Origin: JABDCD01 sp964469525
GTDB taxonomy: Bacteria > Pseudomonadota > Alphaproteobacteria > Rickettsiales > SXRF01
Length of the DNA stretch: 64,000 nucleotides
Reading direction: 5' to 3'
Assembly (NCBI GenBank): GCA_964469525.1
Contig: CAYXYU010000006.1
Coordinates: 44,999-108,998, forward strand
The stretch's first letter is position 1. The number at the start of each line of letters is the position of its first letter. The position numbers and the translations under genes are program-made. Below are positions 24,909 through 32,592 of the stretch, piece after piece. The notes under the pieces were generated by a model. That model was not told the DNA's origin, did not search any database, and saw only the letters and a list, made by a program, of their open reading frames with translations.

Positions 24909-25286
24909 CTAAGGAATATCCGTCGCCGTAACAGCATCGGGAGCATGGTGGCGCGCCCGCTGCAGCAGGTCTTCGACCAGCACCGCATCGGCAGGCGTTA
25001 GCGGCAACGGCTCTGCCGCCGCAGGCGCGGCTATCCCTTCTTCTCCCGACTCCTTTGGAACGCTCTTATCGCATTTCAGCAGCATGCCGGTCAGCATATC
25101 GAGCGCGGCCAGAGGCGTTTTGTCGCCAAACAGCCATTGATACTCGGTCCATGCTTTCTCAGACTTCCCTTTAATGGCTTTTTTAAAAGTGGCCAGCATG
25201 GCCCGAATAATTTCCTTCAGTTCTTTAATATCTTTAATTTCGGCTATCTTAATGGATTTATTTATGGATGTTTTGCGGTTTGCCAT
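24909..25286 (-). CDS. Possible small terminase subunit or packaging protein
   Basis: The ATG at 25286 gives 125 residues (MANRKTSINKSIKIAEIKDI); a longer start at 25319 adds eleven. The product opens basic and helical (KELKEIIRAMLATFKKAIKG, KSEKAWTEYQWLFGDKTPLA) and ends Ala/Pro/Asp-rich. It lies directly upstream of the large terminase, where GTA and phage clusters normally place the small subunit. The N-terminal half would suit a DNA-binding helical domain. No family motif is recognised, so the role rests on position. Confidence 0.5.
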   Translation of the reverse strand: MANRKTSINKSIKIAEIKDIKELKEIIRAMLATFKKAIKGKSEKAWTEYQWLFGDKTPLAALDMLTGMLLKCDKSVPKESGEEGIAAPAAAEPLPLTPADAVLVEDLLQRARHHAPDAVTATDIP

Positions 25287-25470
25287 AAGGTTATTCTCAT
25301 AAGGATGTGAATCTACCATATCACCCTACCGCCCCCGCCGCTGCCCCGGAAGGGGGAAAATGCAGGAAACTGGCTCTGAGAGCCATTTTTGGAGAATTGT
25401 CATACGGCTGTCATAATCACTTTCACCGAGACGTAACACTGCTGGACGCCATATATGCTAGGATAGAGGC

Positions 25471-25797
25471 ATGGAAAACGACCACCGGATCAAACTGCCG
25501 CAGGAGGATAACCGCTTTTCCCCGGCGTTGCAGCGCGCCATCAAGCGTGAGGGGCTGGGCTATTTGGTGGATGCTCTAAGCGATGCCCAGATCGAAGAGC
25601 TTGAAAAAGCCATCGTAATGGATCACGTCATTCACGACGATCCGGATGCCCATCATTTTTTTGACCGGCTGGTGAAGGATTATGCCGAGGAACTCCAGCA
25701 AAAGGCCGACAAAGTCACGCCGCATTCCTGGGCTAAGCGCATTGAAGATGAGCGCGACGAACACTCTCATATCCACGTTGGCCATACAGCCGCATAA
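25471..25797 (+). CDS. Small acidic hypothetical protein, 108 aa
   Basis: This 108-residue protein starts at the ATG at 25471 (MENDHRIKLPQEDNRFSPAL). It continues QRAIKREGLGYLVDALSDAQIEELEKAIV in two blocks, then DDPDAHHFFDRLVKDYAEEL and a His-rich end (DEHSHIHVGH). It is helical, without membrane segment or known motif. Upstream are AGAGG, two bases from the ATG, and a possible -10 element TATGCT at 25454-25459, so the leader is very short. It is divergent from the terminase-side genes. Function unknown. Confidence 0.6.
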   Translation: MENDHRIKLPQEDNRFSPALQRAIKREGLGYLVDALSDAQIEELEKAIVMDHVIHDDPDAHHFFDRLVKDYAEELQQKADKVTPHSWAKRIEDERDEHSHIHVGHTAA

Positions 25798-25887
25798 CCT
25801 TACCTGTGGATAATTTCTCTAACTGAACGTGAAATAGTTTTAATCCATTCACTTTCTAAATTTCATTTTTTCTTCTTCCCGTCCCAA

Positions 25888-25929
25888 TTATTTGGATATA
25901 TCAGAGTATGTCAAGAAATATCCAAATAA
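25888..25929. promoter_or_regulatory. 12-bp inverted repeat, candidate operator
   Basis: TTATTTGGATAT at 25888-25899 is perfectly inverted as ATATCCAAATAA at 25918-25929, with 18 bases between. The right arm ends 24 bases before the ATG at 25954. It sits where a promoter for the two-gene unit 25954-26972 would be. There is no T run after it on the plus strand, so an operator is more likely than a terminator. Confidence 0.55.
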
Positions 25930-25953
25930 AAAATAACAGGGAGAAGAACCATC

Positions 25954-26421
25954 ATGACCGAAGATATCACCTCCGACACTCCTGCGGCTTCCACTCCTAA
26001 GATAACAAGCCTTTCCCGTCGCCGGCGACGCGAGAAACCATTCGAATGGCTGAGCGAGCCTTATAATTCCGTGCGCGGCGAATCGGCGCTTTGGGTAGCG
26101 GTGATCATGCAGGCGATGATGGATGCGCTGAGCAACGCCCGTAATACGGAAGCGGCTTATCACAAACAACAGGCGCTGCATTGGCTGCGGAGTGACAACG
26201 CAGATTTTGCCATGGTGTGCCTTCTGGCCGGTTTCACACCGGAATACATCCGGCGGCAGGTTAAGAAAACGCTGGCATGTCCGCGTCCATGGCGGGCGCT
26301 GCCAGGCGAGGGCAGCCGCTATCATGAGCGCAAGCGTTACCGGGAGCGTCTGAAGGAAGTGCAGTCTGCGCAGGATGAATCCTCCAATGTCATCGTCGGT
26401 TCATGGTGGGAGAGCGCATGA
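25954..26421 (+). CDS. Phage-type regulatory-like protein, 155 aa
   Basis: This 155-residue protein starts at the ATG at 25954, with GGGAGAAG upstream. A Ser/Thr/Pro-rich N-terminus leads to a basic patch (SLSRRRRREKPFEWL). The central part reads ALWVAVIMQAMMDALSNARN, HWLRSDNADFAMVCLLAGFT and PEYIRRQVKKTL. The 'ALHW..SD..DF..VC.LAG..P..VR' arrangement occurs in small prophage proteins near packaging genes and looks like a helix-turn-helix. The C-terminus is charged. Its stop overlaps the start of the next gene (ATGA). It may regulate the cluster; this is inference. Confidence 0.65.
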   Translation: MTEDITSDTPAASTPKITSLSRRRRREKPFEWLSEPYNSVRGESALWVAVIMQAMMDALSNARNTEAAYHKQQALHWLRSDNADFAMVCLLAGFTPEYIRRQVKKTLACPRPWRALPGEGSRYHERKRYRERLKEVQSAQDESSNVIVGSWWESA

Positions 26422-26972
26422 ACAGAGATGGAATAGAAGGAACAAAATCGTCGGCAATCATCTTGCGCTTTCCCCGCCGGCGCGGACGTCCGAAATCGTC
26501 GCGGCCGAAGACCGACAGCGGCACACCCGAGCTGGTCATGAAGCGCCTGCTCGGCGAAACGGCGGAGGCGCTCGATTTATGCCTGGAGCGCGGCATCATC
26601 AGCGAGGAGCAGCATTGGTGCGGCATCCATCTGCGCTGGCTGTACACGCTGCGCCACGGCGTACCAGGTGTCCGCGCGATGGACCCCACCCATCTCGGCG
26701 GTCTTGAACACAAGCCGGATGATCCGGAATGGCGCGGGGCGCGCGAGCAGGAATATCACGACGCTATCAAAAAGCTTACTGAAAGCGGTCACGCACGGAT
26801 GCTAATGAGCCTGTGCATCTATAATGAGCGACCGGCATTCCTGGATCGCCGCCGGCCCGCGGATATGAAAGCGCAGAAGAAGCTGTCACGGCTGGCGGGG
26901 GAAGTGCGCGACGGCCTCGATCTGCTGGTGACTCACTGGGGACGCGGCCCGGGAAAACCGAAACGGAAATAG
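26418..26972 (+). CDS. Basic hypothetical protein, 184 aa
   Basis: I chose the ATG at 26418, which overlaps the upstream stop and has GGGAGAG before it. The 184-residue product starts with a basic, nucleic-acid-binding-looking segment (LRFPRRRGRPKSSRPKTDSG). A helical region follows (MKRLLGETAEALDLCLERGI, ISEEQHWCGIHLRWLYTLRH, then LTESGHARMLMSLCIYNERP). It ends in a KPKRK tail. An AT-hook-like RRGRPK is present. It is translationally coupled to the 155-aa gene and probably works with it. No family recognised. Confidence 0.65.
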   Translation: MNRDGIEGTKSSAIILRFPRRRGRPKSSRPKTDSGTPELVMKRLLGETAEALDLCLERGIISEEQHWCGIHLRWLYTLRHGVPGVRAMDPTHLGGLEHKPDDPEWRGAREQEYHDAIKKLTESGHARMLMSLCIYNERPAFLDRRRPADMKAQKKLSRLAGEVRDGLDLLVTHWGRGPGKPKRK

Positions 26973-27062
26973 CCACTATTAACCCTTCCTCCATTTTTGT
27001 CCGGATTTGAGACGAATTGTATTAACAAAATCATCCTTTTCCCTGTAAATTCCGCCTCGCTG

Positions 27063-27071
27063 TGCTATACT
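27063..27071 (+). promoter_or_regulatory. Extended -10 promoter for the first Flp-type pilin
   Basis: TGCTATACT is an extended -10 element. Expected transcription start is near 27078, giving a leader of about 18 bases to the ATG at 27096. No clear -35 hexamer is seen. Confidence 0.45.
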
Positions 27072-27095
27072 TAAATAGTGCCCGGGACGGATACC

Positions 27096-27260
27096 ATGCA
27101 TGTGTGCTATCAATTCCTTATCGATGAAGCGGGCAATACCTCCATGGAGTACGCGCTGATCCTCACCTGCATCGCGCTGGCGATTATCGGCGGCCTCAAT
27201 TCGGTGGGAACGGAGCTGGGCAACCGGTTCAGTTCGACCACCGCCGCGCTTGCACGATAA
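27096..27260 (+). CDS. Flp/Fap-type pilin-like protein
   Basis: This 54-residue protein starts at the ATG at 27096; a GTG at 27078 would add six residues. It contains FLIDEAGNTSMEYALILTCI and then ALAIIGGLNSVGTELGNRF. The E-A-G-N-T-S-M-E-Y-A-L core followed by one hydrophobic helix is the Flp pilin pattern (usual form DESGATAIEYGLI). The glycine before the usual cleavage point has changed context, and the match is weaker than for the next gene. It is probably a pseudopilin-like minor member. It is followed by the canonical Flp gene at 27502. Confidence 0.75.
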   Translation: MHVCYQFLIDEAGNTSMEYALILTCIALAIIGGLNSVGTELGNRFSSTTAALAR

Positions 27261-27419
27261 TCAAATCACCGGGCCTGCCCGCCTGCGACAGAAACAACAT
27301 TCTGTATGTTTACTTATTTGTCCATTTTGTTAGTAATTTATTAAATATAGTTTCCTAAAATTAATCTTGCATTTTATGCAAAACACCTTGATATTTCGCA
27401 ATAAAATCATTTTTTCTGC

Positions 27420-27448
27420 TTGTCATCAAACTGTCATTTTGTTATGCT
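27420..27448 (+). promoter_or_regulatory. Sigma-70-type promoter of the flp gene
   Basis: A -35 TTGTCA at 27420-27425 and a -10 TATGCT at 27443-27448 are exactly 17 bases apart. This is the best housekeeping promoter seen in the window. Transcription would begin near 27455, with a leader of about 47 bases to the ATG at 27502. Confidence 0.7.
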
Positions 27449-27501
27449 AGTTTCTAGCTGATGGATTCAGCGATTTGCAACCTGTAACAGGAGTACCTAC
27501 C

Positions 27502-27657
27502 ATGAAAAACTTTTTCAAAGACGAATCAGGTGCGACGGCCATTGAATATGGTCTGATCGCTGCGTTGATCTCGGTTGCTGCCATTGGCGCCATGAGCGCT
27601 CTCGGCGGCCAGCTGACCACGCTGTTTACCACCGTACAGACCAAGCTCGCCCGCTAA
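27502..27657 (+). CDS. flp: Flp family type IVb pilin
   Basis: This 51-residue protein starts at the ATG at 27502, after an ACAGGAG ribosome binding site. It reads MKNFFKDESGATAIEYGLIA and then ALISVAAIGAMSALGGQLTT. The G/ATAIEYGLI prepilin site and single hydrophobic helix are those of canonical Flp pilins used by Tad systems. No tad genes (cpaA, rcpA, tadA) are in the window. It has its own sigma-70-type promoter and a strong terminator directly after it, so it is a monocistronic, probably highly expressed gene. Confidence 0.93.
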   Translation: MKNFFKDESGATAIEYGLIAALISVAAIGAMSALGGQLTTLFTTVQTKLAR

Positions 27658-27690
27658 TCGCGAGGTTATCCCAACCATTATGGGCACAGA

Positions 27691-27727
27691 AACGCCCGCT
27701 CCCATTCGGAGCGGGCGTTTTGTTTTT
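27691..27727 (+). terminator. Strong rho-independent terminator after flp
   Basis: A 12-bp GC-rich stem (AACGCCCGCTCC / GGAGCGGGCGTT) with the loop CATTC is followed by TTTGTTTTT. It lies 33 bases after the stop of the flp gene. Confidence 0.92.
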
Positions 27728-27786
27728 GCCCGGAAAAAAGGCAAGCATTTATAATATTTCAACGTTCCTTGCTTATATTACCTCTT

Positions 27787-28611
27787 ATGAATCTCGACAT
27801 GCTATTTTCTACTATTCTTAACGCCGCCCAGGAATCACTGGCCTGGCTGGCCGCATTGTTTGTGCTCTTCACGCTGCTCGCACGCCTTACGCCTTGCAAT
27901 CCCAACCAATCCTGGCAGCGTTCTGATTTAATCACCGACCTATGCTATTACTTCCTGATGCCGGTGACGACGCGCTTCGTGCGCATTCTCCTGATGAGCG
28001 CCGGCATTTACATCGTCTTCCACGGCCTGTCCGAGAACGATATTATGCAGTATATCAAATATGGCTACGGGCCACTGGCGGCGATGCCGGTGTGGCTGCA
28101 GGCAGCCGTGATCGTGCTGGTGTCGGATTTCGTGCTGTACTGGACGCACCGTTTCTTCCACGGCAAATCAATGTGGCGCTATCACGCCATTCACCATTCT
28201 CCCGCGCATGTGGACTGGCTTTCCACTTATCGCTTTCATCCGATTAACGCCTGGCTCACCTTCACGCTGCTCGACTGTGCGATCCTGCTGGCCGGGTTTT
28301 CCCCCGCGGCGGTACTGGCGATGACGACGGTGAACATCCTCTACTCCGCCATGGTGCATGCCAACCTGAACTGGACATTTGGCCGCTGGCGTTACCTGTT
28401 CGCCAGCCCGGTCTTTCACCGCTGGCACCATACCGCGCAGTCGGAAGGCATGGATAAGAATTTTGCTCCGACGTTTCCTTTTCTGGATATTATCTTTGGC
28501 ACCTTTTATATGCCCGAGGGGCGTGTACCCGAGCAATATGGCGTTCCCGGCAGCGATATTCCATCCTCTTTCCTGGGGCAAATGGTCTGGCCGTTCACGC
28601 GCCGGCCTTAG
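27787..28611 (+). CDS. Di-iron fatty acid / sterol-desaturase-type hydroxylase
   Basis: This 274-residue membrane protein starts at the ATG at 27787; a TTG at 27769 is less likely. The membrane helices are visible at about residues 12-30, 55-75 and 100-125. The His boxes HRFFHGKSMWRYHAIHHSPA and FHRWHHT are those of the fatty acid hydroxylase superfamily, which oxidises lipid carbon atoms with a di-iron centre. The family includes OlsE, which hydroxylates ornithine lipids. An olsB-olsA-like pair lies 3 kb away at 30884-32592, but not in the same operon. Substrate unknown. Confidence 0.88.
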   Translation: MNLDMLFSTILNAAQESLAWLAALFVLFTLLARLTPCNPNQSWQRSDLITDLCYYFLMPVTTRFVRILLMSAGIYIVFHGLSENDIMQYIKYGYGPLAAMPVWLQAAVIVLVSDFVLYWTHRFFHGKSMWRYHAIHHSPAHVDWLSTYRFHPINAWLTFTLLDCAILLAGFSPAAVLAMTTVNILYSAMVHANLNWTFGRWRYLFASPVFHRWHHTAQSEGMDKNFAPTFPFLDIIFGTFYMPEGRVPEQYGVPGSDIPSSFLGQMVWPFTRRP

Positions 28612-28975
28612 GTTCCGGCTTTTCACTCATCAGCTTATCCACCTGTTCGCCGGTGAGCGGTTTTTCACCGTCAGCGGGTTTTGCTTCGGCAGCGGCAGGA
28701 ACAGATGTTTCCCCGGGAGGCTTAATATCCTCGGTGCCTGATGGAGTGCCTTCAGTAACGCCCAGCTTCTTCAGGTCGATCAGCGTATGTTCCAGGATGC
28801 TCTCGCGCTGGATGCGATGCGCCTTCTGCAACCCGCTGGCCTTTAACGCCTCCAGTGCGCTGGCCGCTTCCACGATGTTGAATTCCTTCTCATCCTTGTA
28901 TACGCGGTACTGGTTATTCGAAGGCGGCAACCCCTTGCGCGGCAGTTCGAGCGGCTGAAACTCCTGGTCTTTCAT
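28595..28975 (-). CDS. Hypothetical protein with Pro/Ala-rich tail, 126 aa
   Basis: The ATG at 28975 gives 126 residues; an ATG at 28993 is also possible. The first 75 residues form a small domain (SNNQYRVYKDEKEFNIVEAA, SALEALKASGLQKAHRIQRE). The tail is disordered and rich in Pro, Glu, Ala and Lys. It overlaps the hydroxylase gene by 17 nt tail to tail. I do not recognise the family. Confidence 0.6.
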   Translation of the reverse strand: MKDQEFQPLELPRKGLPPSNNQYRVYKDEKEFNIVEAASALEALKASGLQKAHRIQRESILEHTLIDLKKLGVTEGTPSGTEDIKPPGETSVPAAAEAKPADGEKPLTGEQVDKLMSEKPEPKAGA

Positions 28976-29192
28976 GGGCGCCCCCCGTTCCAACCACGCT
29001 GTAAGGGCTGTTTCCGTGGGTTTTTGACGTGTTCTGGAGGCATCTGCATAAGAACGTAACAGGAGAAATATCCGGCATTTTAGTAAAATCCCGGCGATCG
29101 CGGCAAGTGCTTTTGTTTGCCGGGTATGTGAGAATATGGTATAAATACAAACAACATTTTAAAAAAGTCTAAAATACGCAAACGGGGATCGT

Positions 29193-29471
29193 ATGGGGGA
29201 AAATGGGGATCGTCACCCGTCTGAGGTGGCACGTCGAACGGCGGCACTGCGCGAAGACCTTCACGAAAGACGCTCTAAAGCTCATGACAATTTCACCCAG
29301 TTGAAGATGGGGCTGTCACGTGATGAGCAGAACAAGCTGAGGGAGATGCTCAATAAGCTGCGCGTGGCGCTGAATGAATCCCCTGCCGATATGGAAGATC
29401 CTGCGCACGGCCTGCAGAACAGCATACAGGCACAGCTTGCACAGACTGCCAAAATCCCCTCTATTTCCTAA
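29193..29471 (+). CDS. Small helical hypothetical protein, 92 aa
   Basis: This 92-residue, charged, helical protein has VARRTAALREDLHERRSKAH and LSRDEQNKLREMLNKLRVAL in order, and likely forms coiled coils. The start at 29193 has GGGG upstream. The stop is 1 nt before the end of the minus-strand flagellar-rod-like gene. No known motif. Confidence 0.55.
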   Translation: MGENGDRHPSEVARRTAALREDLHERRSKAHDNFTQLKMGLSRDEQNKLREMLNKLRVALNESPADMEDPAHGLQNSIQAQLAQTAKIPSIS

Positions 29472-29472
29472 A

Positions 29473-29868
29473 TCAACTGAAAATATCCAGCAGGCTTTGC
29501 GTAATCCTGTCCTGCGTACGGATCGTGCTCAGGTTCGCCTTGAAGCTGTGCGACGCGATATTAATGCTTACCAGCTCATCCGCCAGATCCACATTGGGAA
29601 CCGCCACGGTGCCATCCGGATTCGCTGCTGGATCGCCAGGATTGAAAATAGTCTGGGTCGGAACGCTGGCCGTATTCTGGGTCGCCAGCACGCCACCGGT
29701 TGAGAGCGACACTAAATCCACAACCTGTGCAAAATACGGCTGGTTAACCGTCTGCCCGTCGATGCGGGACTTGGTGCTGTGCATGTTGGCGATATTTCTG
29801 GCGCTGGTCTCGATTTTCTTCGAGGCGGCGTTCAGTCCCGATAAGGCAATGTCGATGGCGGAAACCAT
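29473..29868 (-). CDS. FlgC-like flagellar basal-body rod family protein (orphan)
   Basis: This 131-residue protein starts VSAIDIALSGLNAASKKIET and SARNIANMHSTKSRIDG. This is the rod/hook family N-terminus with its A.NIAN motif. It ends VDLADELVSINIASHSFKAN with LSTIRTQDRITQSLLDIF, the matching C-terminal coiled coil. The middle, GTVAVPNVDLADELV, recalls FlgC. Length agrees with FlgC (about 135). It stands alone, with no flgB, fliE or other flagellar gene nearby. It may be an isolated rod gene of a scattered flagellar regulon or a co-opted copy. Confidence 0.85.
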   Translation of the reverse strand: MVSAIDIALSGLNAASKKIETSARNIANMHSTKSRIDGQTVNQPYFAQVVDLVSLSTGGVLATQNTASVPTQTIFNPGDPAANPDGTVAVPNVDLADELVSINIASHSFKANLSTIRTQDRITQSLLDIFS

Positions 29869-29948
29869 GCTATCCTCTGTAGCTGGTTTAAGGATAGCAG
29901 GATAAAATTAATGTTTAATTAATGAATGTATTGTTATTTAACAATATT

Positions 29949-30887
29949 TTATTTATTCAGCCATCCATCGGCCGGTTTTTCGCCTAACCCTGCGGACGGT
30001 GGCATTTCCCTGTCATTTTGCGGGATGCCTCTGCCTTCCTTGACCAGATACCAAACATACCACAAGGATGCGGCATCGCCACGCTCGGCTGCCATGCGCC
30101 ACCACTTGATAGCTTCGGCATCGTTCTGCGGCACTCCCTTGCCGTAAAAATGCAGGTAGCCCATTATTTTTGCCGCATCGACATCGCCGCCCATGGCAAG
30201 TGAGCGGCCGGTCTGCAGTGTCTGTGCGTAATATTTAGCCGATTCGGCTTCATCTTTTTCCACGCCGCCACTGCCGCTTTCATAAAAAAAAGCCATCAGA
30301 TGCATGGATTTTATCTGCCCGGCGGCGGCGGCCTTGCGAAACCAGCCGATGGCCTCCGTCATATCCGGTTTGTCTACTCCCCAGCCGTCCTTATAGGCAT
30401 AGCCCAGCGCTTCGTAAGCTTTCGGGGTACCCAGCGCGGCGGCGCGGCGGTACCATGTAACCGCCTCCCGCACATCCCTGCCGATATTCTGGCCGAGATA
30501 AAAGGAATCGGCCAGCATAAGCTGCGCCCCCACATTGTCTTTCTCCGCGACCTTGCGGTACCATTCGAACGACCGTGAATAATCGAGCGGGACACCCTGC
30601 CCGTGGTAATAGGCGTAGCCCATGTTGATTTCCGCCTTGGTGTATCCCTGCTCGGCGGATTTACGGTACCATTTGGCCGCCTCCGTATAATCCACCGTTA
30701 CGCCTTTCCCCTGATAATATATGTTGCCCAGCCGGTACTGCGCCTCGGCATCGCCGAGATGTGCTTTCACGGTATATGCCATGTTGGAAAACTGCTGGTT
30801 ATCATACGGATCGAACAACAGGAATATATAATAAGCCACCGATAGCACCGACCCGGCAATGAGTACGGCGAGCAACAGATTTCTCAT
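29949..30887 (-). CDS. Sel1-repeat protein with N-terminal membrane anchor
   Basis: This 312-residue protein has an N-terminal hydrophobic segment (LLLAVLIAGSVLSVAYYIFL). At least six Sel1-like repeats follow, for example AQYRLGNIYYQGKGVTVDYT and INMGYAYYHGQGVPLDYSRS, with the repeated AAKWYRKSAEQG. Sel1 repeats form a helical solenoid for protein contacts, often in envelope stress or secretion. Its start overlaps the end of the acyltransferase gene (ATGA). It is the last gene of the fur-olsB-plsC operon. Confidence 0.92.
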   Translation of the reverse strand: MRNLLLAVLIAGSVLSVAYYIFLLFDPYDNQQFSNMAYTVKAHLGDAEAQYRLGNIYYQGKGVTVDYTEAAKWYRKSAEQGYTKAEINMGYAYYHGQGVPLDYSRSFEWYRKVAEKDNVGAQLMLADSFYLGQNIGRDVREAVTWYRRAAALGTPKAYEALGYAYKDGWGVDKPDMTEAIGWFRKAAAAGQIKSMHLMAFFYESGSGGVEKDEAESAKYYAQTLQTGRSLAMGGDVDAAKIMGYLHFYGKGVPQNDAEAIKWWRMAAERGDAASLWYVWYLVKEGRGIPQNDREMPPSAGLGEKPADGWLNK

Positions 30888-31717
30888 ATTCTCTCCCGTC
30901 GTTTCAGCAGCCGTAAAATCCAGGACCTGCTTACCCCGGAAGCGGGCATGAAGCGCCGCTGCCTGGCCTCTTCCACAGCCGCCGCAATCGTCTCCTGGCA
31001 GGCCTCGGCCAGGGCTTTACGGTTGCCGTATTCGCTGATGCTCATCGGCGGGAGGAACACCAATTCCACATCGATGGGGCCAAGCCTCATCAATTCCTTC
31101 ATGTGCGGCAAGAGATCCATGTCCCCGTACCAGGCGATGGAAGGCCACTGGGTGCTGTCAATAGGAAGGCGGCTGATGCGTGTATAGACAATGGCGGCAG
31201 GCTGCACGATCACTTCGCTGCCCTCGACATTCTCCTCGGCAAGGCTGAAGAAGCCTGACTTGAAAGGCAGCATGTGCAACCCATTTCCCGTGCTGGCTTC
31301 CGGAAACATGCAAACGATGGCGCCTTCCGACAGGGCATTTTTAATATTTTCCGCCATGTCCCGGATTTTTTCCGTCCGCCGGTCAATAAAAACAGCATTC
31401 GTCAGGCGGCAAATTCCGCCGATAACCGGCCAGTCAGCGATTTCGCTTTTCGGCGTGAAGCGTACCGGCAACTGGCTGCCCAGAATGGCAATGTCCATAT
31501 AGGATAGATGATTGGTCACCAGCAGCATGGGACGCGCCGGGCTCGCTTCTCCATGCACCTGCAGGCGGATGCCGGTAATATGCAGCAAGCCCTTATAACA
31601 CAGTATAACCAGGCGTTGGCGGGAATCGCTCTTCAGCTTTTTGGCAATCCAGACGGGCGGGATGAACACCGCAACCCACAACACGAGCAACGACAGTTTC
31701 AGCGGCGCCTTCAACAT
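30884..31717 (-). CDS. 1-acyl-glycerol-3-phosphate-type acyltransferase (OlsA/PlsC-like)
   Basis: This 277-residue protein has an N-terminal membrane helix and then motif I NHLSYMD (H-x4-D). Next come RTEKIRDMAENIKNAL, and motif III as FPEASTGNG in place of the usual FPEGTR. These are PlsC-family acyltransferase signs. The gene starts inside the stop of the OlsB-like gene, as olsA follows olsB in ornithine-lipid producers. I therefore read it as the second acyltransferase of that pathway, adding a fatty acid to the lyso-ornithine lipid. A general lysophosphatidate acyltransferase is the alternative. Confidence 0.85.
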   Translation of the reverse strand: MLKAPLKLSLLVLWVAVFIPPVWIAKKLKSDSRQRLVILCYKGLLHITGIRLQVHGEASPARPMLLVTNHLSYMDIAILGSQLPVRFTPKSEIADWPVIGGICRLTNAVFIDRRTEKIRDMAENIKNALSEGAIVCMFPEASTGNGLHMLPFKSGFFSLAEENVEGSEVIVQPAAIVYTRISRLPIDSTQWPSIAWYGDMDLLPHMKELMRLGPIDVELVFLPPMSISEYGNRKALAEACQETIAAAVEEARQRRFMPASGVSRSWILRLLKRRERI

Positions 31718-32592
31718 CAGACGATATCGGGGAACTGCCCCCTGCCGTAACGCTGGGCGTATTTTTCCGTTACGAGTTCGGTCTTTACGACAATGCTGAC
31801 ATCGGTTGTGTTGTATTCCGGATCAATCACGGCGCCGGCACCGATATAACCGGAGAGACGCAGATACCCCTTAATCAGCGTCGGCAGCGAAGAGAAAGCT
31901 TCCCGCACATCAACCTGCTCCTTTGGCATCATATTCATTTCAACGTACCTTTCAGGCAACGCAACCGGCCGCAGCCTTTCTGGAGCCAGATGATAATGGT
32001 GCAGGTAGGAAAGCGCCATGGCGTGCGCCTTGGGATCCGTTCCATGAAAGCTGGCGCAACCGAACATCAGCCCGATATTGAAGCGCCCGACATAGGCCCC
32101 AATGCCGCGCCACAGCAGCTGCATTACGGCGCGGTTACGGTAACCGGGATCGACGCAGGAACGGCCCACTTCGAGGATCTGCCCGGGATAATTGAGGATG
32201 GCGCCGATATCGTATTCCCCGGCGCTGTAGAAGCGGCCGATCTTGCACATGTTCTCGCGGCGCAGGAGGCGATAGGTGCCGACGACTTTGGTTTCCCCGT
32301 CAGGCTGATGCTCAACGACCAGCAGATGGTCGCAGGCCGTGTCAAAATCATCGCGGTCACGCCTCGCCCTGGCGATTTCAGGCGTCGGCTTCGCCCCCAT
32401 TTCTTCAAAAAACACATCATAGCGCAGGCGCTGCGATGCCTCGATTTCCTTCGGCCTACTGGCTACGAACACTTCCAGGTTCCCCGCCCGCAGTTCACCC
32501 AGGTCGTACAGCGATGTAATCTTCGGGGGAGCCCCCCCGGGAGCATGAATAGTGTGATCCAAAACGTTATCCTGCAACTTGTACTGCGCCAT
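31717..32592 (-). CDS. olsB: OlsB-like GNAT N-acyltransferase
   Basis: This 291-residue protein has EASQRLRYDVFFEEMGAKPT, then DFDTACDHLLVVEH and VVGTYRLLRRENM. FYSAGEYDIGAILNYPGQIL with EVGRSCVDPGYRNRAVMQLL follows, and the conserved GLMFGCASFHGTDP appears later. This matches the ornithine-acyl-ACP N-acyltransferase (OlsB / hemolysin-type) family, the first step of ornithine lipid synthesis. Start and stop both overlap the neighbours (fur and the PlsC-like gene), so it is tightly co-transcribed. Control by Fur-linked transcription is suggested by the operon. Confidence 0.88.
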   Translation of the reverse strand: MAQYKLQDNVLDHTIHAPGGAPPKITSLYDLGELRAGNLEVFVASRPKEIEASQRLRYDVFFEEMGAKPTPEIARARRDRDDFDTACDHLLVVEHQPDGETKVVGTYRLLRRENMCKIGRFYSAGEYDIGAILNYPGQILEVGRSCVDPGYRNRAVMQLLWRGIGAYVGRFNIGLMFGCASFHGTDPKAHAMALSYLHHYHLAPERLRPVALPERYVEMNMMPKEQVDVREAFSSLPTLIKGYLRLSGYIGAGAVIDPEYNTTDVSIVVKTELVTEKYAQRYGRGQFPDIV

